DNA of 64,000 nt, from NCBI GenBank assembly GCA_963924555.1, contig OZ004591.1:5704001-5768000 (forward strand), given 5' to 3'. This stretch comes from Crambe crambe (lineage: Eukaryota; Porifera; Demospongiae; Poecilosclerida; Crambeidae). Under the pieces are notes generated by a model, which saw only the letters and a list, made by a program, of their open reading frames with translations, made no database searches and had not been told where the DNA came from. Positions 1 through 12,544 of this stretch are shown one piece after another. Within the stretch, counting starts at the first letter, position 1; each line of letters starts with the position of its first letter. The position numbers and the translations under genes are program-made.

Positions 1-13
1 TTTTCATTTCCAG

Positions 14-1654
14 CACTGGAGCAAACTGGTCCATAAGGAGGGAGAACCCTGTCCAGTGGCTAGAGCAGGCCATGATTCTGTCTGTCTTGGTTATGGTGGA
101 GATCACCCAGAACTCCTCATCACTTGTGGAACAGATGACAATGGCAAGGTTTTAAGTGACATGTGGATACTGAATCTGCAGTCAGGGAGGTGGAGGGAGG
201 TGAGTATTATTTAATGGAGAATGAAAATTAATTGATTGGTGGACACTAAATCATTAGAATTGGAATCTCCCTCATCCTTTTCTAACTTCCTTGTAGTATT
301 GTTGTTGCTATTTGTGTTGAGGACACTCTCTAGTTGCAATTACCAAGGGCACCTAGCCAACTCTTTCATATTCCTGTGTGGAGTCAGAGTAAAAAAGTGT
401 GCATTGTTTAGTTGTAGCTACAAGAAAGTGGTCTTCTTCCAATGCAATGTTAATAGATTACAGCATTTGTCCCTATCTCCATTAGGTATAGTACTGTACA
501 CATTATCCACCACATGCTGTGTACCTATCCATCTGCTAATAGGCAGGTGCTGCATGTATGGAGTGTTTCTAATGTTCAGCATCCATTAGAGTAATGTGGA
601 AGACCTATGGCTATGATTGAACTAAGCTCTATTCACAGCTCTAATAGAGTGATACCCTGTAGTTATTAATAGTTACTGACACCTTGTAGTTTGGTGTTAG
701 AGGTCAAAGTATTTATAAACTGGATGATTATTATTTGCAGTCAACTATCCAATTTATCACAATATGACCCCCTCACTCACTCTAGCTGTATTTGATTAAT
801 GAGTATTATGGAGGGTTTGAGTCATGTTTTGTGGAAACTAGTGATGACGTGGGTACTGAAATAGTAATTGTGAGGGGGATTATCCAATGTTATGTCTCCA
901 TGTGCAGATCAAAGTTCCAAGTTTCCAGTCAAGATGTAACCACACTGCTGATGTGTTCCATTTCAGTGCAAGACTGGCAGAGGTCATTCTATTTGGTGGG
1001 ATTCCTGTGTATCCAAAGAATCCCAAGTTTAATGCTGACTTTTCAATGATAGCCCAGACCACTGTGCTACGATTTGGTGAGTGTGATTTAACTGATGCTA
1101 GTCATACTATACTTCATTCCTCCATAATTATAAACACAATTATTGGTACTGGAGGTCATAATCATTTCCATGTGTTGTGCATACTTACATCTCAAGTGAA
1201 CTTTCTTTATGTCCAGTGGGGACCTCTAAATTGTATGGGTATGAATTGCTCATCCTCAAATGTTTTCTCCCATAAAATATTTGAGATGTATGGTATATTT
1301 TAATGGTCTCTTTATTTGGAGACACAGTGACTTTATTAGAGGTTCTGTACTTGTTGTTTGTTGCACTTGTTAAAAAGTTGTATTTGTGGTTTGTGCATGT
1401 GCAAGTCCTCACAAGTCTAGAGTCTGTGATACAGATCATAATTATCATATCCACCTATGACTATATCTTTTGAAATAATAATGTATTAATTACTTATGTC
1501 TTTGGCAATAACAATACAATATTACTGCTAATCAGAATGTGTTGATGATGAGTGGACTCTGATTGATGTGTGCAAGTTTCCTGACCTTGGGAGTCCAGAG
1601 AGAGTGAAGATGAAGGAAGAACTGAAGCAGCAGTTTAGTAAGTGTGTGTTGTAA
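14..1654 (+). CDS. Kelch-repeat protein, 3' part of gene
   Basis: Three exons can be joined in frame: 14-199, 908-1076 and 1536-1654, with AG acceptors and GT donors. The first exon reads as a typical Kelch blade: a GHD-like start, hydrophobic strands, a conserved glycine region and a terminal W-ILNLQSGRW strand. The second repeats the pattern (CNHTADVF, then VILFGG). The last exon is charged (SPERVKMKEELKQQF) and ends at TAA 1652-1654. A GTAAGT-like donor at 1638 could instead continue the gene into an unseen exon, so the end is uncertain. The 5' part lies before the window, so the partner domain (BTB, B-box or none) is unknown. Kelch propellers usually bind proteins. I do not recognise a specific orthologue. 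Confidence 0.6.
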
Positions 1655-2330
1655 TAGCTAGATGGGAGTTGGCATGGTTGTCTGATTATTTATATCCCAT
1701 GCATGTGTGGGTGAGATCAAAGGGTCGCGGTGTTCTTTATAAGTCGTAATACCTGACGGGCATTATTAGTCATATATTGCCCTTAGTTTATTGGAACAAT
1801 ATGTATGTGAACAAGAAAGTGTGGCCACTAAAGTGTCACTTTTCCTAGTCCTTAGCTAGCTATGGATGACCATGGGTGCCATGTGTTTTATGGGTTATAA
1901 ACAAACAAAGTCTCGATTACACAGCCCACTGAGGGTGGTTTATAATCCTTAGACGATAACATGAATGATTCCATCAGGTAACTATATCATGTGGTAACCC
2001 CTTGCTAGGCCTGCAAGTGGTCGGGTATCTAAGTGTCCACTTAGATCACTGTGGTTCCAAATTAGAGACTTATGGCTGTGGTTGTCATGAGACTATACAC
2101 AGTTTACACTATTGTCTAAGTCAGTTAGATCACTCCAGTGGTGACTACTCAATACATAAAACCCTGGCACCCATACTCCATTACATAAGTGATGTATGAG
2201 TGATTCAAAATAAAAATAGACTGTTGTACTAAATACCTCCTGTTGATCAGTGATCTATATCTGCCAGCACAATTATACTGACACTATAAATGTTAACATT
2301 TGCATTGTATGCACTCTTTAATAAAGGAAT

Positions 2331-2632
2331 GAAAATATTTATTCTAAATAAAAAAGAAAAGTAGGGATGGCTGTGGGTGGTTCAAAAAAAGTTCAGCAAC
2401 TTCAGTCGTAACCCCTTACCTATCACCTGTATCACCAAACTACGAGCTAACTATTCCTACTTCACTCCCATGACAAGCCAAGATGGGAATGAAGTATGAA
2501 GTAGTTTTGGTGATATTGGTGATGAATAAAGGGTTACTTGACTGAAGTTCACTCTCTTGTTGCTGAACTTTTTTGAACCACACACAGCCATCCTTACTCT
2601 TCTTTTTTATTTAAAATAAATATTTTCTTTAC
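2331..2632. repeat. Foldback MITE
   Basis: Imperfect inverted repeat. The left arm begins aaatatttattctaaata and runs through agtagggatggctgtg; the right arm is its complement, ending in ttatttaaaataaatatttt. Inner arms (ttcagcaacttcagtcgtaa and its complement) also pair. The outer motif of a TTTATTT-like run next to a GTAGGGAT box recurs in the perfect hairpin at 52937-53196, which suggests one family. Confidence 0.7.
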
Positions 2633-3381
2633 TTGTTCATCACCTTTATTGATGTAATCCTCTATTATTTTATTAGCTATAGGATGCTTTGATCCTGCTA
2701 TCCAAGTTAGTTGTAGTTATGTAGTTCATTGGAGGTTTCATCATATCGTATGAGCTGAAATGAATCTGATCTGGAAGGGCTGATGCTGATGGAGCTCAAA
2801 TCTAAACAGTTTAATAAATTGCCATTGACCTATTTTGTGTATAATTTTTTGAAGGTCTTTACTGGTGTTATGCACGTGCCTGATATACTTGTTTGGTATT
2901 GCATCAAGACTTCATTCATAACCAGACTAGTGCCTAGGGGTTACGCTCTGAGCATCGTGACCGCCATCAAGAGAGAAAGCTAATGACAGATTCGCTAGTC
3001 AGTTGTGAGGTCAAGGTTCAAGGATCACAAATGTCTGCCACATTGTAGGTTGAAAGCTAACAAGTTGGAAAATGACGTGCTATTTTTGAACACGTCGAGT
3101 TAAAGATAAAGGATTATAACGCAGTAGTGATGGTATTAAAATTATGGCATTTGAATGAACCATTTCTGAAATTAGTTGTTTGATGATGATGATGATGAAT
3201 GACCAGGTGAAAACACAATTTTAGAAGTCACTATAAAATGACACTGCTTTGTCTTCTGCTCTTCATACTTGAGTCCTAGCACATTGAAGGTGTTCTGTCT
3301 TAAAGTTAGGAATTGCTGACTGTAGGAGGGAAGTATTCTGAAAGAAAATACAAAGTGTAAGTCAAATGGGGCAATCTGTGC

Positions 3382-3475
3382 CATCCCTACTTAGAGAGTA
3401 CTATTGTACTCTCTGATGTGTGCGCTGAGGGTTAGTGTTTTTATTATCAGAGAGAGTGGAGCTCTCAGTAGGGAT
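3382..3475. repeat. Short hairpin-type element
   Basis: Begins ccatccctacttagagagta and ends with the rough complement tctcagtagggatg. A related sequence with the same GTAGGGATGG end and agagagtgcgctagc core lies at about 52283-52332. Confidence 0.5.
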
Positions 3476-4255
3476 GACGTGGATGGCAGCACGCGCTGTA
3501 TATAGACTATTACAAAAATGAAATTTTAGTTCACCCACTTGGACTTACTGTGAATGATAATCCAGCCTATTAGAGCCTAATACAAAGTTCAGGCCAAGTT
3601 TCAGGACCAGGGATCTTACCGTTTCCAAAAATATGACAAGCAGGTGAGTCTCTGTATAGTTGTTATTAGACTACCATATCTCACAAACCACTCAAGCTAC
3701 TACGTACAGCAAGTATCATACAGCACTTAATTTTCGAGGGATTATATTTCACGAAATTTTCTTTTCCTGGAGTCTAGTTTCACGAATGCCAGCAATAAAG
3801 CCACACCTATCAGTCAGTCTTTGCACTCTAGGCCTTGTCTGCCCTACCCTGCCCTCTTCCCTGATATTCATTGTCTATTGGTTCCTGAATACACAACTTA
3901 CTTCTAGCTCGTAACTACTAGGCCTAGCTAGCTTGGGGATCAAGCTCTAACAGAGGTCCACTTAGGTTGAGATGTGCTAAACTTGCTTGAAGAATGGAGT
4001 GCCATCACAAATCACTAACTAACTAGTTAAATTAGTTTGCTAGTTAGGTAATCGCATCAGAGTAGCTAGATAAATCAGGCTACGCCTCTCCACAGTCACA
4101 TCGCATAGTTAACTGGCCACACTTTCTCATACTGCAGATCTTTTTTGCTACGCATGTGCATGTATTTGATATCCAATTATTTGTATTTTTCAGCTAAATC
4201 TAGCTAGCTAGCTAGCTATCTCTAGATATATACATAGAAGAATGAACTCTTACAT

Positions 4256-4588
4256 TCTTGCATTTATGCACACGTACATAAAACCATAAAGAAAAAAGAC
4301 CAGGAACAAGTTAAGAAAAAAAATTTCAGTTAAATGAAAAGAGATGAGCATTGCGAGGATATAAGGGGTGGGATAAAGGATTAAAAAATTGATCAATCTT
4401 TGTTCTGTCTATCCTACATATACAATCATTACTGCACTATAATCTGATGTATATGTAGAGGTTTTTGGCTGGATATACCAAACAAAGAGTGATCCCATTC
4501 AATCCTTCATGCCTACCCTTGTTTCCTTATTTTTTGAGCAATGGTCATCTGTACATTTTCTAATTTTCACGAAAATTTTTTTCCTGAT
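4256..4588. repeat. Foldback MITE touching the GTPase gene start
   Basis: The left arm (acataaaaccataaagaaaa, then a block ending gatcaatctttgttctgt) pairs imperfectly with the right arm (aaacaaagagtgatcccatt through tttccttattttttgagcaa to tttcacgaaaatttttttcc). The same family occurs at 47745-48000, with a fragment near 46590-46670. The right end stops only a few bases before the first usable ATG of the GTPase gene. Confidence 0.7.
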
Positions 4589-4590
4589 GG

Positions 4591-7500
4591 ATGAGTGATG
4601 GAATCCTTCACTTTATGTCTGGTCTATTGAATTTAGTTATGGAGAAGTACCTGGAGGAAGGCATCCAACATGACTACATTCCATCAGAGGTCGCCAACTT
4701 CCTGGCTTCAGGTGTTCCAGGCTCAGGGAAAACATCTCTCCATTATTCCCTGTTCGATTTACCACCACCACCACTAAGAATCAGCACCGCATGTATCGAG
4801 CAAGCACAGAGAGCAGTGCTGGTAACAAGAAGCGATGAAGACTCTTCTGAGATCGTGGAGTTCAAGCCAGTTGAAGAAGCCGATTTGAAGAAGATGATCG
4901 CAAAGGAGATGAGAGAAGAAAGAATAAGTGCAAAAGAAAAAGAAGTATTCTCAGAAATGGAGAAGACACTCAAGGAGAATACTCCAGTGGAAAATCATTC
5001 GACTCAACCTTTGTTATCTTCTTCTCAAGAGCCAACTCCAGTGGAGAGTGATCCTCAAATGAAAGATCATCAACCTCAGTCTTCACCCACACCTAATGAA
5101 GCCTCTTCACACTTAGTTGTATCACCTCGAGTGAAATTACGAGAAATGGACGAGATCATGTATCTCATGCTCCATCCCACCCCAGCCAACATACCACGAC
5201 TGAGGAACCGCTTGGTGCAATTCATCGACAGTGGTGGACAGCCCAAGCTATTGGAGATGTTACCTGCATACCTCCGAAATCTTTCCTCTTTGCTGCTTGT
5301 CCATCGTCTCTTGGAGACTCTCTGTTCTGCACCAATGGCCGAATATTGCGACAAAGATGGCAAGCTTTTCGAATTGGGTCACTTCAACCTGACCAATCTG
5401 GAAATGTTGGTGAAGTGTGCACAGCTCTCTCGTTACCACCAGTCTCACCTGGCACTTCCTCACGTGGAGTACGATGATTCTCCTCCCGACATAGTGGTTG
5501 TGGGCACCTTCAGAGACCAGGAAGGCAAGTGCAAGGAGACCAGGAAGGAGAAAAATGCCCAACTGGAGGTGGCATTTGAGCAGTTCGGTGAGAGCGTCAT
5601 GAGGCGATCGAATGGGGAGATCATCTTCGGTGTGGATGCCACTTCTCGTAGCGATCCTGTAACCTCTGAGCTAAGAGCTGCCTTGAAGAATGGGAAATGC
5701 CTGCGCTACAGGTGCCCGAAACAATGGTACCTCCTTGAGTTGGAGCTGAGGAAGCTGGGGAAGAAAGTCATTCCCAAAGAGGAAGTCTTTTCAATTGCCA
5801 GAGCATTGCACATCAAAATCATGGAATCTGTAGAGGCTGCATTGCTGTTTTGGCACTACATCAACATTATCATGTACTTCCCCAGCATCCTTCCTGAAGT
5901 CATCATATTCCAACCAGATGCCGTGATTGGAATCATCAGCCAACTCTACGAGCAGCACGTCAAGATCAGTGACACTGCCGAATCCGATATCACATGTGAA
6001 GAAGACTTGCGTTTTCGAGACCAAGCTGTTTTTAATGAAGATTATCTCTACCGCATAAAGAATGATACCGTCTTGTCGGTGGATGAGCTCCTCCTTATTC
6101 TTCAGGACAGGAAGACTGTTGCCAAACTTCCTTCCATTGATGAGAGTTCATCCCTGTACTTTGTGCCCAGCCTCTTGGAAGAGTTCACTGAAGAGCCAAG
6201 TGCTTCTCAGTCTTTGCCTACTTCTCAACTTCCAGTAGCTTCATCTCTGCTGGTCTCTTTCCCCACTCCTGAGGTTCCTTCAGGTCTCTTTTGCACTTTC
6301 ATTTCTGATATCGTGTCTTCCAGTGAGTGCAATATCCCTGACCTTGATAGTTCCACCAGGTTATATAGGAACTTGATCTCCATCACTCTTGGTTTTAGTC
6401 CAAGCTCTTTTGGTACTCTCACTCTGTCCAACACTGGAAAGTTTTTCTCCGTCACTCCTTACTCCCTCTCCTCTTCTTCTTTCTTGCCAAAAGTGAAGAA
6501 GCTTGTAGCTAAAGCTCTTGATGCTTCTTGTAGGGTGTTGTCTTACAGAAAGCTTCACCAGTTCTCCTTCCAGTGCGAGTGTGGCCAATCTCCACCTCAT
6601 GTTGCTCACCTTTCATCAGACGAGAAAGGGAAGACATGCTCCATGGATGCTGACAAAGGAAGCATTGATCTTACAAAGAAGCAGGTCTTGTGGACAGGTG
6701 TGTTCTCTAGTAGTAACACTGTCTCACACTAATTTATTTTATTTTCATTGTTTTAGATCAGTGCAGTGATGTTGCATCTCAGACTATTTGTAGCATGGAG
6801 ACTTCAGTGAATAGTAAGCATAGCATATATATATATATATTTTATGTATTTATTTATGCATTCATGCTTTTATTCATTACTTCATATTTTGATCAATCTT
6901 TTAACATGTATTATTTCATTTATATGATGTTTTATTTATACAGCTCATCAGCAAGGAATGGACGTTGTCGGATCAACCTCTTTAATTTATAGAGGAGAAG
7001 CACTCAGCTTTACCTGGAATGACCATGGCTTCAAGCTCCACCTTTCAGAGGGTGCAGTTACCTCCGACATCACTGAATGCTCTGTTCATCTGGAGGCTGC
7101 AATATCTGGCCAGTTCCAGTTTCCTGATGGTGCTGAGCTGGTGAGTGGTGTGTATTGCATCCACAGCCCCAAGCTGTTCATCAAGAGAGCGACAGTTAAA
7201 ATCCAGCACTTCTCTTCTTCTGATTCTCAGAAAGAAATCGATGAGCTTTGCTTCGTCTTCAGTAGCAGAGATCAGCTTCCCTGTCAATTCACTTATCATG
7301 AAGATTGCACGTTCTCTGTTGGTAGTCAGTATGGGGCCATTAAAACAAAAAGCTTCGGCAAGTTCGCAATTGTGAGAAGAAAGAAGAAAGGTCGATTTTC
7401 TCTCTTTCAGAGTAGCACTACTTCTCGTAACTTGTATCGATCACATGTTTTGTATGTGAAAGAAAGTGACAGCAATTGGGTCGTAACATACTCCATCATT

Positions 7501-10188
7501 CAACAGGCAGAACTATATTCCAAGGTAACCATAGCAAGTAGGACCATAAAAATTATAAACATGAACATTATTGAATATTTCAGATACTCTTTGAGAAGTT
7601 TCCAAGAGAGAGCCATCATGATGCAATTGACCAGCAAGTTACTTTCACACAGAATGAGATCACACTGGACATCCCAGCAAGTGGTGTGGCTGTAAATATG
7701 TGGACCATTCAACCTTTGACAGCTCCAGTTGTAAGTCTACTCTCTGTGTTGAAATGATTTTAAGAATTCTCTTTTTTTTTAGATCATGAAAAATGATGTT
7801 GATGGATTCAACACTGGCAAACAGTTATCATTTTTTAAGCTTAATGTTTACAAAAGTCCTAAAGATGTTGGATCTTCATTAAAATATCACACTGATCTCC
7901 TTGGAGCAAAGGAACCTCATAACTTCTTAAATCTGAACATATCACCAGATTATGGTAAGCATCATGATTATCTTTCATAACTCAAAGGTTTTAAACTTTT
8001 GGTGGAGGCAAGTGATGCATTCCTCCCCTTCCCAAAAAAAAATCAATTCCCCCCTCCCCTGAACTAAGCACCAACTTCAAATTTTAATTTCACTCTCTCC
8101 CCCCTCAATTATTCAGATATCCATGTTAGTAATGTGACTACTCAGACAGCACTTTCTATGGATACTTCAGTGAAAGGTGGGTCTCATTATCAATGTAGAT
8201 AGCTATACCATACTTATTGTGCATAACAGACTACAAACGTGGAGTCGATATAGTTGGAACCACATCCTTCATTTACAGAGGAGAAGCTATAAGCTTTACT
8301 TGGAAAAACCATGGCTTCAAGCTTCACTTACCAGAGAAAGCTTTACCTCCTGATATTACTGAGTGTCCCATTCAAGTTAATGCAGCTCTTTGTGGTCAGT
8401 TTGAATTTTCCAATACTACTGAATTGGTTAGCGGAGTCTACTCTATTCACTGTCATCACTCATTCGCTAAGCCAGTAACTATGGAGATACAACACTACTC
8501 TGCTGTTGATTCTCGAGAAGATACTGAAGACCTCAGTTTTGCCGTCAGCACTGGAGACAAGCTGCCCTATAAGTTTGACTTGCGTGAGAAAGGAGTATTT
8601 GCAGCTCATTCTCAATTTGGAGCCATCGAGCTTAAGCATTTCTGCAAGTATGCTATTGTGAGAAAGAGGAAAGAGAAGAGAAATACTCACAATCTCTACC
8701 GAGCATATCTACTCAATATTCAGAAGGATACTGGTAAAGAATGGGATGTAATATTCAGCATAATTCAGGATTCTGAACTACATGAAAAGGTAACTATAGC
8801 TATATTAACTGTATGCAGCTAGTCAGTACTTATCTCCACACATTTTGATGAGTCTGATATACTGCATGGTTGCAGGAATTGTCACGAAATTTTCCCAAAG
8901 AGACCGTACAGAAGATGGTCCATCAGGAAATTACCTTCCTAGAAAAAAAAATTGAACTTGACATTCCTATTTCTGGTGTGACAGTGGATTACTGGAGAAT
9001 ACAACCTTTAACAGTTCCAGTGGTGAGTGAATCCTTGTAACTACTCCATTGGTTACTTGCTATTAGCTATACTATGAGGTTTTCACATCCATACTCGACA
9101 TTATCTTTCTCTTCAGATTCAAAAGGACAGTGTGGATGCAGTTCAGAAGAATAGGCAGCTGTCATACTGCAACCTCTGTGTGTATAGACTCTCTGAGAAT
9201 GCTGGTCCTCATTTGACTCATCCTATCAAGCTTCTTGGGGCTGAGGAGCCCAATAATATTTTTGTGCTCTTTTTGTCGTGTAAGCATGCAGAGTTCCTTA
9301 GATGCAAAGGCTTCAATATCATTATTGTTTTACTCTAGGTGAAATTCCTCCAATGAGTGAACCAGGAACCTCATCAATGGTACTTAGATGTAATAAGCTT
9401 AGCAAAGATATTAAGACTTTCTATCTATCACAGAAAACATCAGCAGCCAAGGGTGAACTTCAACAGAGAGGTAACTAGTTAGCTAGCTAGGTACAATGGA
9501 ACCCTTCATAATGGCCACCTTTGATGAGAGGCCACCTTGCTTATTGTGGTCACTCTCCTCAGTCCCGACTGCTAGCTAGCTACTTTGGAAGAAAAAAAGG
9601 AAAGAAAAAAAACCTCACCCCTCTATAAATTAAGGACATAACTTCATTCCCCAATGATGGTCACTAATCTATAGAGAGGTTCCTCTGTGTAGCTCTGTAT
9701 AATTGAATGATATCTAGTAATTTACAACACAGATGAGGACCTGCTCTCCACTATTGATAGCATCCCTCTCAGTGAGTACCTATAGCTACACAACAGTAGA
9801 GCTGCGATGATGATTGTTAACTTGCAGCAATTGATGATGCTTCAGACACTCTTGAAGCAGTGGAAACTTTATCAGCTAAGTGGCAACTGCTAGCCACTAA
9901 ATTGGGTTTGAAGGACCATGCCTTGGAAACCATCCAGTGTGACTATCCTGGTGACAGCATGAGCTGCCTCAACAAAGCACTGAAGGAGTGGCTGAAGAAG
10001 AACTACGATCATCGAAGACATGGAAGACCAAGCTGGCAAAGACTAGCCAAAGCTGTGCAGAGTATGGATTATGGATTGTTTGAAAAGATCACTAGAAAAT
10101 ACAGAGGTGATAAATTAATAGCAAGTTACAATGTGGTCTTTACCCATTATTTTTTCTTCTTTTTTTTGCAGCTCGGGATGCTGCATGA
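4591..10188 (+). CDS. P-loop GTPase/COR-like - ZU5 - ZU5 - Death domain protein
   Basis: Thirteen exons join in frame to about 1486 residues: 4591-6697, 6757-6813, 6944-7524, 7584-7730, 7783-7954, 8117-8176, 8230-8789, 8876-9022, 9117-9279, 9339-9470, 9733-9771, 9828-10106 and 10172-10188. Exon 1 has a Walker A motif (GVPGSGKTS, residues 41-49), a ROCO/Ras-type DSGGQ (213-217), a weak G4-like GTFRD (305-309) and a downstream region resembling COR (CPKQWYLLELELRKLGKK). Exons 3 and 7 each encode a ZU5 domain (GFKLHLSEGAV.. and GFKLHLPEKAL..). Each is followed by a beta-rich segment that may be UPA-like. Exon 12 is a Death domain (KWQLLATKLGLKD .. WQRLAKAVQ). ZU5 and Death domains together are typical of UNC5, PIDD1 and ankyrin signalling proteins, so a cytosolic adaptor or inflammasome/apoptosis-like role is inferred. 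The N-terminus is short before the P-loop and a MITE abuts it, so a 5' exon may be missing from this model. Confidence 0.8.
9480..9730. repeat. Intronic repeat in the GTPase-ZU5-Death gene
   Basis: The intron holds a diverged copy of a dispersed element whose end reads like tacaatggaacccttcataa (compare acagtggaacctctgaataa at 46405 and the copies near 62040-62345). It has no coding content. Confidence 0.4.
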
Positions 10189-10320
10189 TTGTATGAACTG
10201 ATTTACAAAAAAATGTGTTTTATTATCAAGTCATCGCACGCGCGAGCCATATACACTCACGTGCAAACTACGTGATAATTCATCCTTACGTCACTTGTTG
10301 TTTGCCCGCTGGCTGGAGAA

Positions 10321-12392
10321 TGGATGAAACGTTAAATGCAGACATAGATAGGTGGATAGAAACAGCGAAAAGATGCCAATATCTTCCAGAAAAGGATCTC
10401 AAAGTGAGTGGTATGGTGGCTTGGTAGATAATCCATTTAATAATGCCCATCATTGTTTCAAAACTAGAAACTATGTGATATAGTGTGTGATCTCCTGCTT
10501 GAGGAGTCTAATGTGCAGCCGGTATCTACACCTGTGACTGTGTGTGGCGATATCCATGGCCAGGTCAGTTTAGCTGAGATCAGTCGACTTGCAAATGACA
10601 TCCTAGCCAGAAATGCCATGACAGTAGTATAGATACCTTTCCATCCATTCTTTACTTTTTGTGCAGTTTTATGATCTTCAACAGTTATTCAAAAGAGGGA
10701 ACCAAATCCCCGAAGCTTCCTACGTCTTCATGGTAAAAATTGTGATCAGGGAGGAATTAGCACCCTCCTTGTTGGTTAAAACATAATCAACCAAAGAGCA
10801 CTCTAGAGGTTCTCATAAATGTGGTGGTGGAGTTTAGGAAATGGAGCGGGTCATGAGCAAATTTGGTTGGATATCTAGTATCCCTACATCAGTGGCCAGT
10901 AGTTGTCTCCTAATGGAATATTGTAGACAGTACAATGGTGCCTGTGGATCGACTGCAATTTTTTTAGCATGCTTATGACAGCATAGTAGTCTTGTCTCAA
11001 AATGCAAATCTCTGGATTCTTGTAGGGCGATTTTGTGGACAGAGGTTATTACAGTCTGGAAACATTCACTCAACTCCTCACCTTGAAGGCACGCTTTCCT
11101 GATAAAATCACTCTTCTCAGGGGGAACCATGAGAGCAGACAGATCACTCAAGTATATGGTTTTTATGGTAAGTGAATATACACCATGGATCCACCATATC
11201 ATAACAGTACAGCACCTTTGCCAGAGATTTTGAGTAGATACAACCTTTTGTTGTACTGAGTCACAGTGTACCTAGACCTGGGTGACTACAGAGTGCTTGG
11301 TTTAGCTCTAGCAGTGGAAACTTGCTGTACCTATGGTCGGTCCACCATAGATAAATGAAACCCCACCCCTATCCTTTTTATTCGGTATTATTATTATGCT
11401 CACTTTTTCACATTCTTCAGATGAGTGTCAGAATAAATATGGCAATGCAAATGCATGGAAGTACTGCTGCCGAGTGTTTGACCTCCTCACCATTGCTGCT
11501 GTGAGTTCAACGACTTTCTATGAGTGCATGTTCAATAAGAAGTGACTCTGACTCTCTCTGTATAGATCATTGATGAACAGGTGCTGTGTGTGCATGGTGG
11601 ACTCTCTCCGGAAGTAAAAACACTGGATCAAGTGAGTTTTCATTATGAGTGCTTAATCACTAGGTACCAGGACAAAGAGCTATACTAGATAGTTACATTG
11701 TGACACATAGCCCCAAAAATATACAGCCTCTTGTATTACATACCTTGCTGTTTTCTTTCCTCCAGATTAGAACAATAGACAGAGGGATAGAGATACCTCA
11801 TACTGGTGCTTTCTGTGGTGAGTATGTTGTATTTTTAACAACCAAAAAGCTCTAAGTATTGTCCTTTGCTCTAGCTAATGGTATCCATTAGATTGGCTAC
11901 TCTTTCTGGATTCATAGGATAGCTCCCTTCATTGTTACATTACCTTCTTCATTAGACTTGGTGTGGTCTGACCCTGAAGAAATAGCAGGATGGGCAGTCA
12001 GTCCTCGTGGGGCTGGTTATCTCTTTGGAGCCAGTGTCACACAAGAGGTATGTCAGCCCAACCTTCTACTGATGCCCCATCCCCTTCCCCATATAATATA
12101 ATTTTTATTATATATAAACACCTGACTCTCTCTTATGTTACAGTTTATGCATTTGAACAACCTGAAGCTGATTTGTCGAGCACATCAGTTGGTGAATGAA
12201 GGCATTAAATACATGTTTGATAACAGGCTGGTGACAGTGTGGTCGGCACCCAACTACTGCTACAGGTGTGGCAACATTGCTTCAATTCTGGAGTTCAGAG
12301 ATGTTGATAACAGAGAAGCAAAACTGTTTGAAGCAGTACCTGATTCAGAGAGGGTCATCCCTAGAAGAATCACGACTCCATACTTCCTTTAA
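10321..12392 (+). CDS. PPP6C: Serine/threonine protein phosphatase 6 catalytic subunit
   Basis: Nine exons (10321-10403, 10468-10563, then exons near 10667, 11026, 11421, 11566, 11766, 11957 and 12144-12392) give a PPP-family phosphatase of about 305 residues. Visible motifs are [31 protein letters not shown] and the PP6-specific [14 protein letters not shown], ending [20 protein letters not shown] and the C-terminus identify PP6 rather than PP4 or PP2A. It is a metal-dependent Ser/Thr phosphatase that works with PP6 regulatory (SAPS) and ankyrin subunits. The start Met precedes [20 protein letters not shown], matching the usual N-terminal helix. All splice sites are GT-AG. Exons 4, 5, 7 and 8 have decayed copies at 14.5-15.35 kb. 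Confidence 0.95.
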
Positions 12393-12544
12393 CTATAATT
12401 ATGCATATTAGGTAGCCTTGCAGTCTTTATTTATATTTCAGCGATGTAATTTCAAAAGTTTGATTGAAAGTTCTTATTAATGCACAGCAGGATCGGATTT
12501 ACTGATAGTATGCTGAAGGAATACGGAAGAATACTGTATTAACA

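Larger units (their letters stand above)
1655..4255. other. Intergenic, repeat-bearing, no gene seen
   Basis: No exon-like coding stretch with flanking splice sites was found here. The region holds a foldback element (about 2331-2632), a shorter hairpin-type element (about 3382-3475) and tagc-type palindromes, for example around 4198-4216. Confidence 0.5.

Noticed and set aside
236-589. 117-codon open frame in the Kelch gene intron
   Set aside because: Lies between two Kelch exons with clean splice sites, has no recognisable motif and biased low-complexity composition.
1720-1760. Possible tRNA-like stem near gggtcgcggtgttctttata
   Set aside because: No cloverleaf or TTC-A box could be drawn; no convincing tRNA elsewhere in the window.
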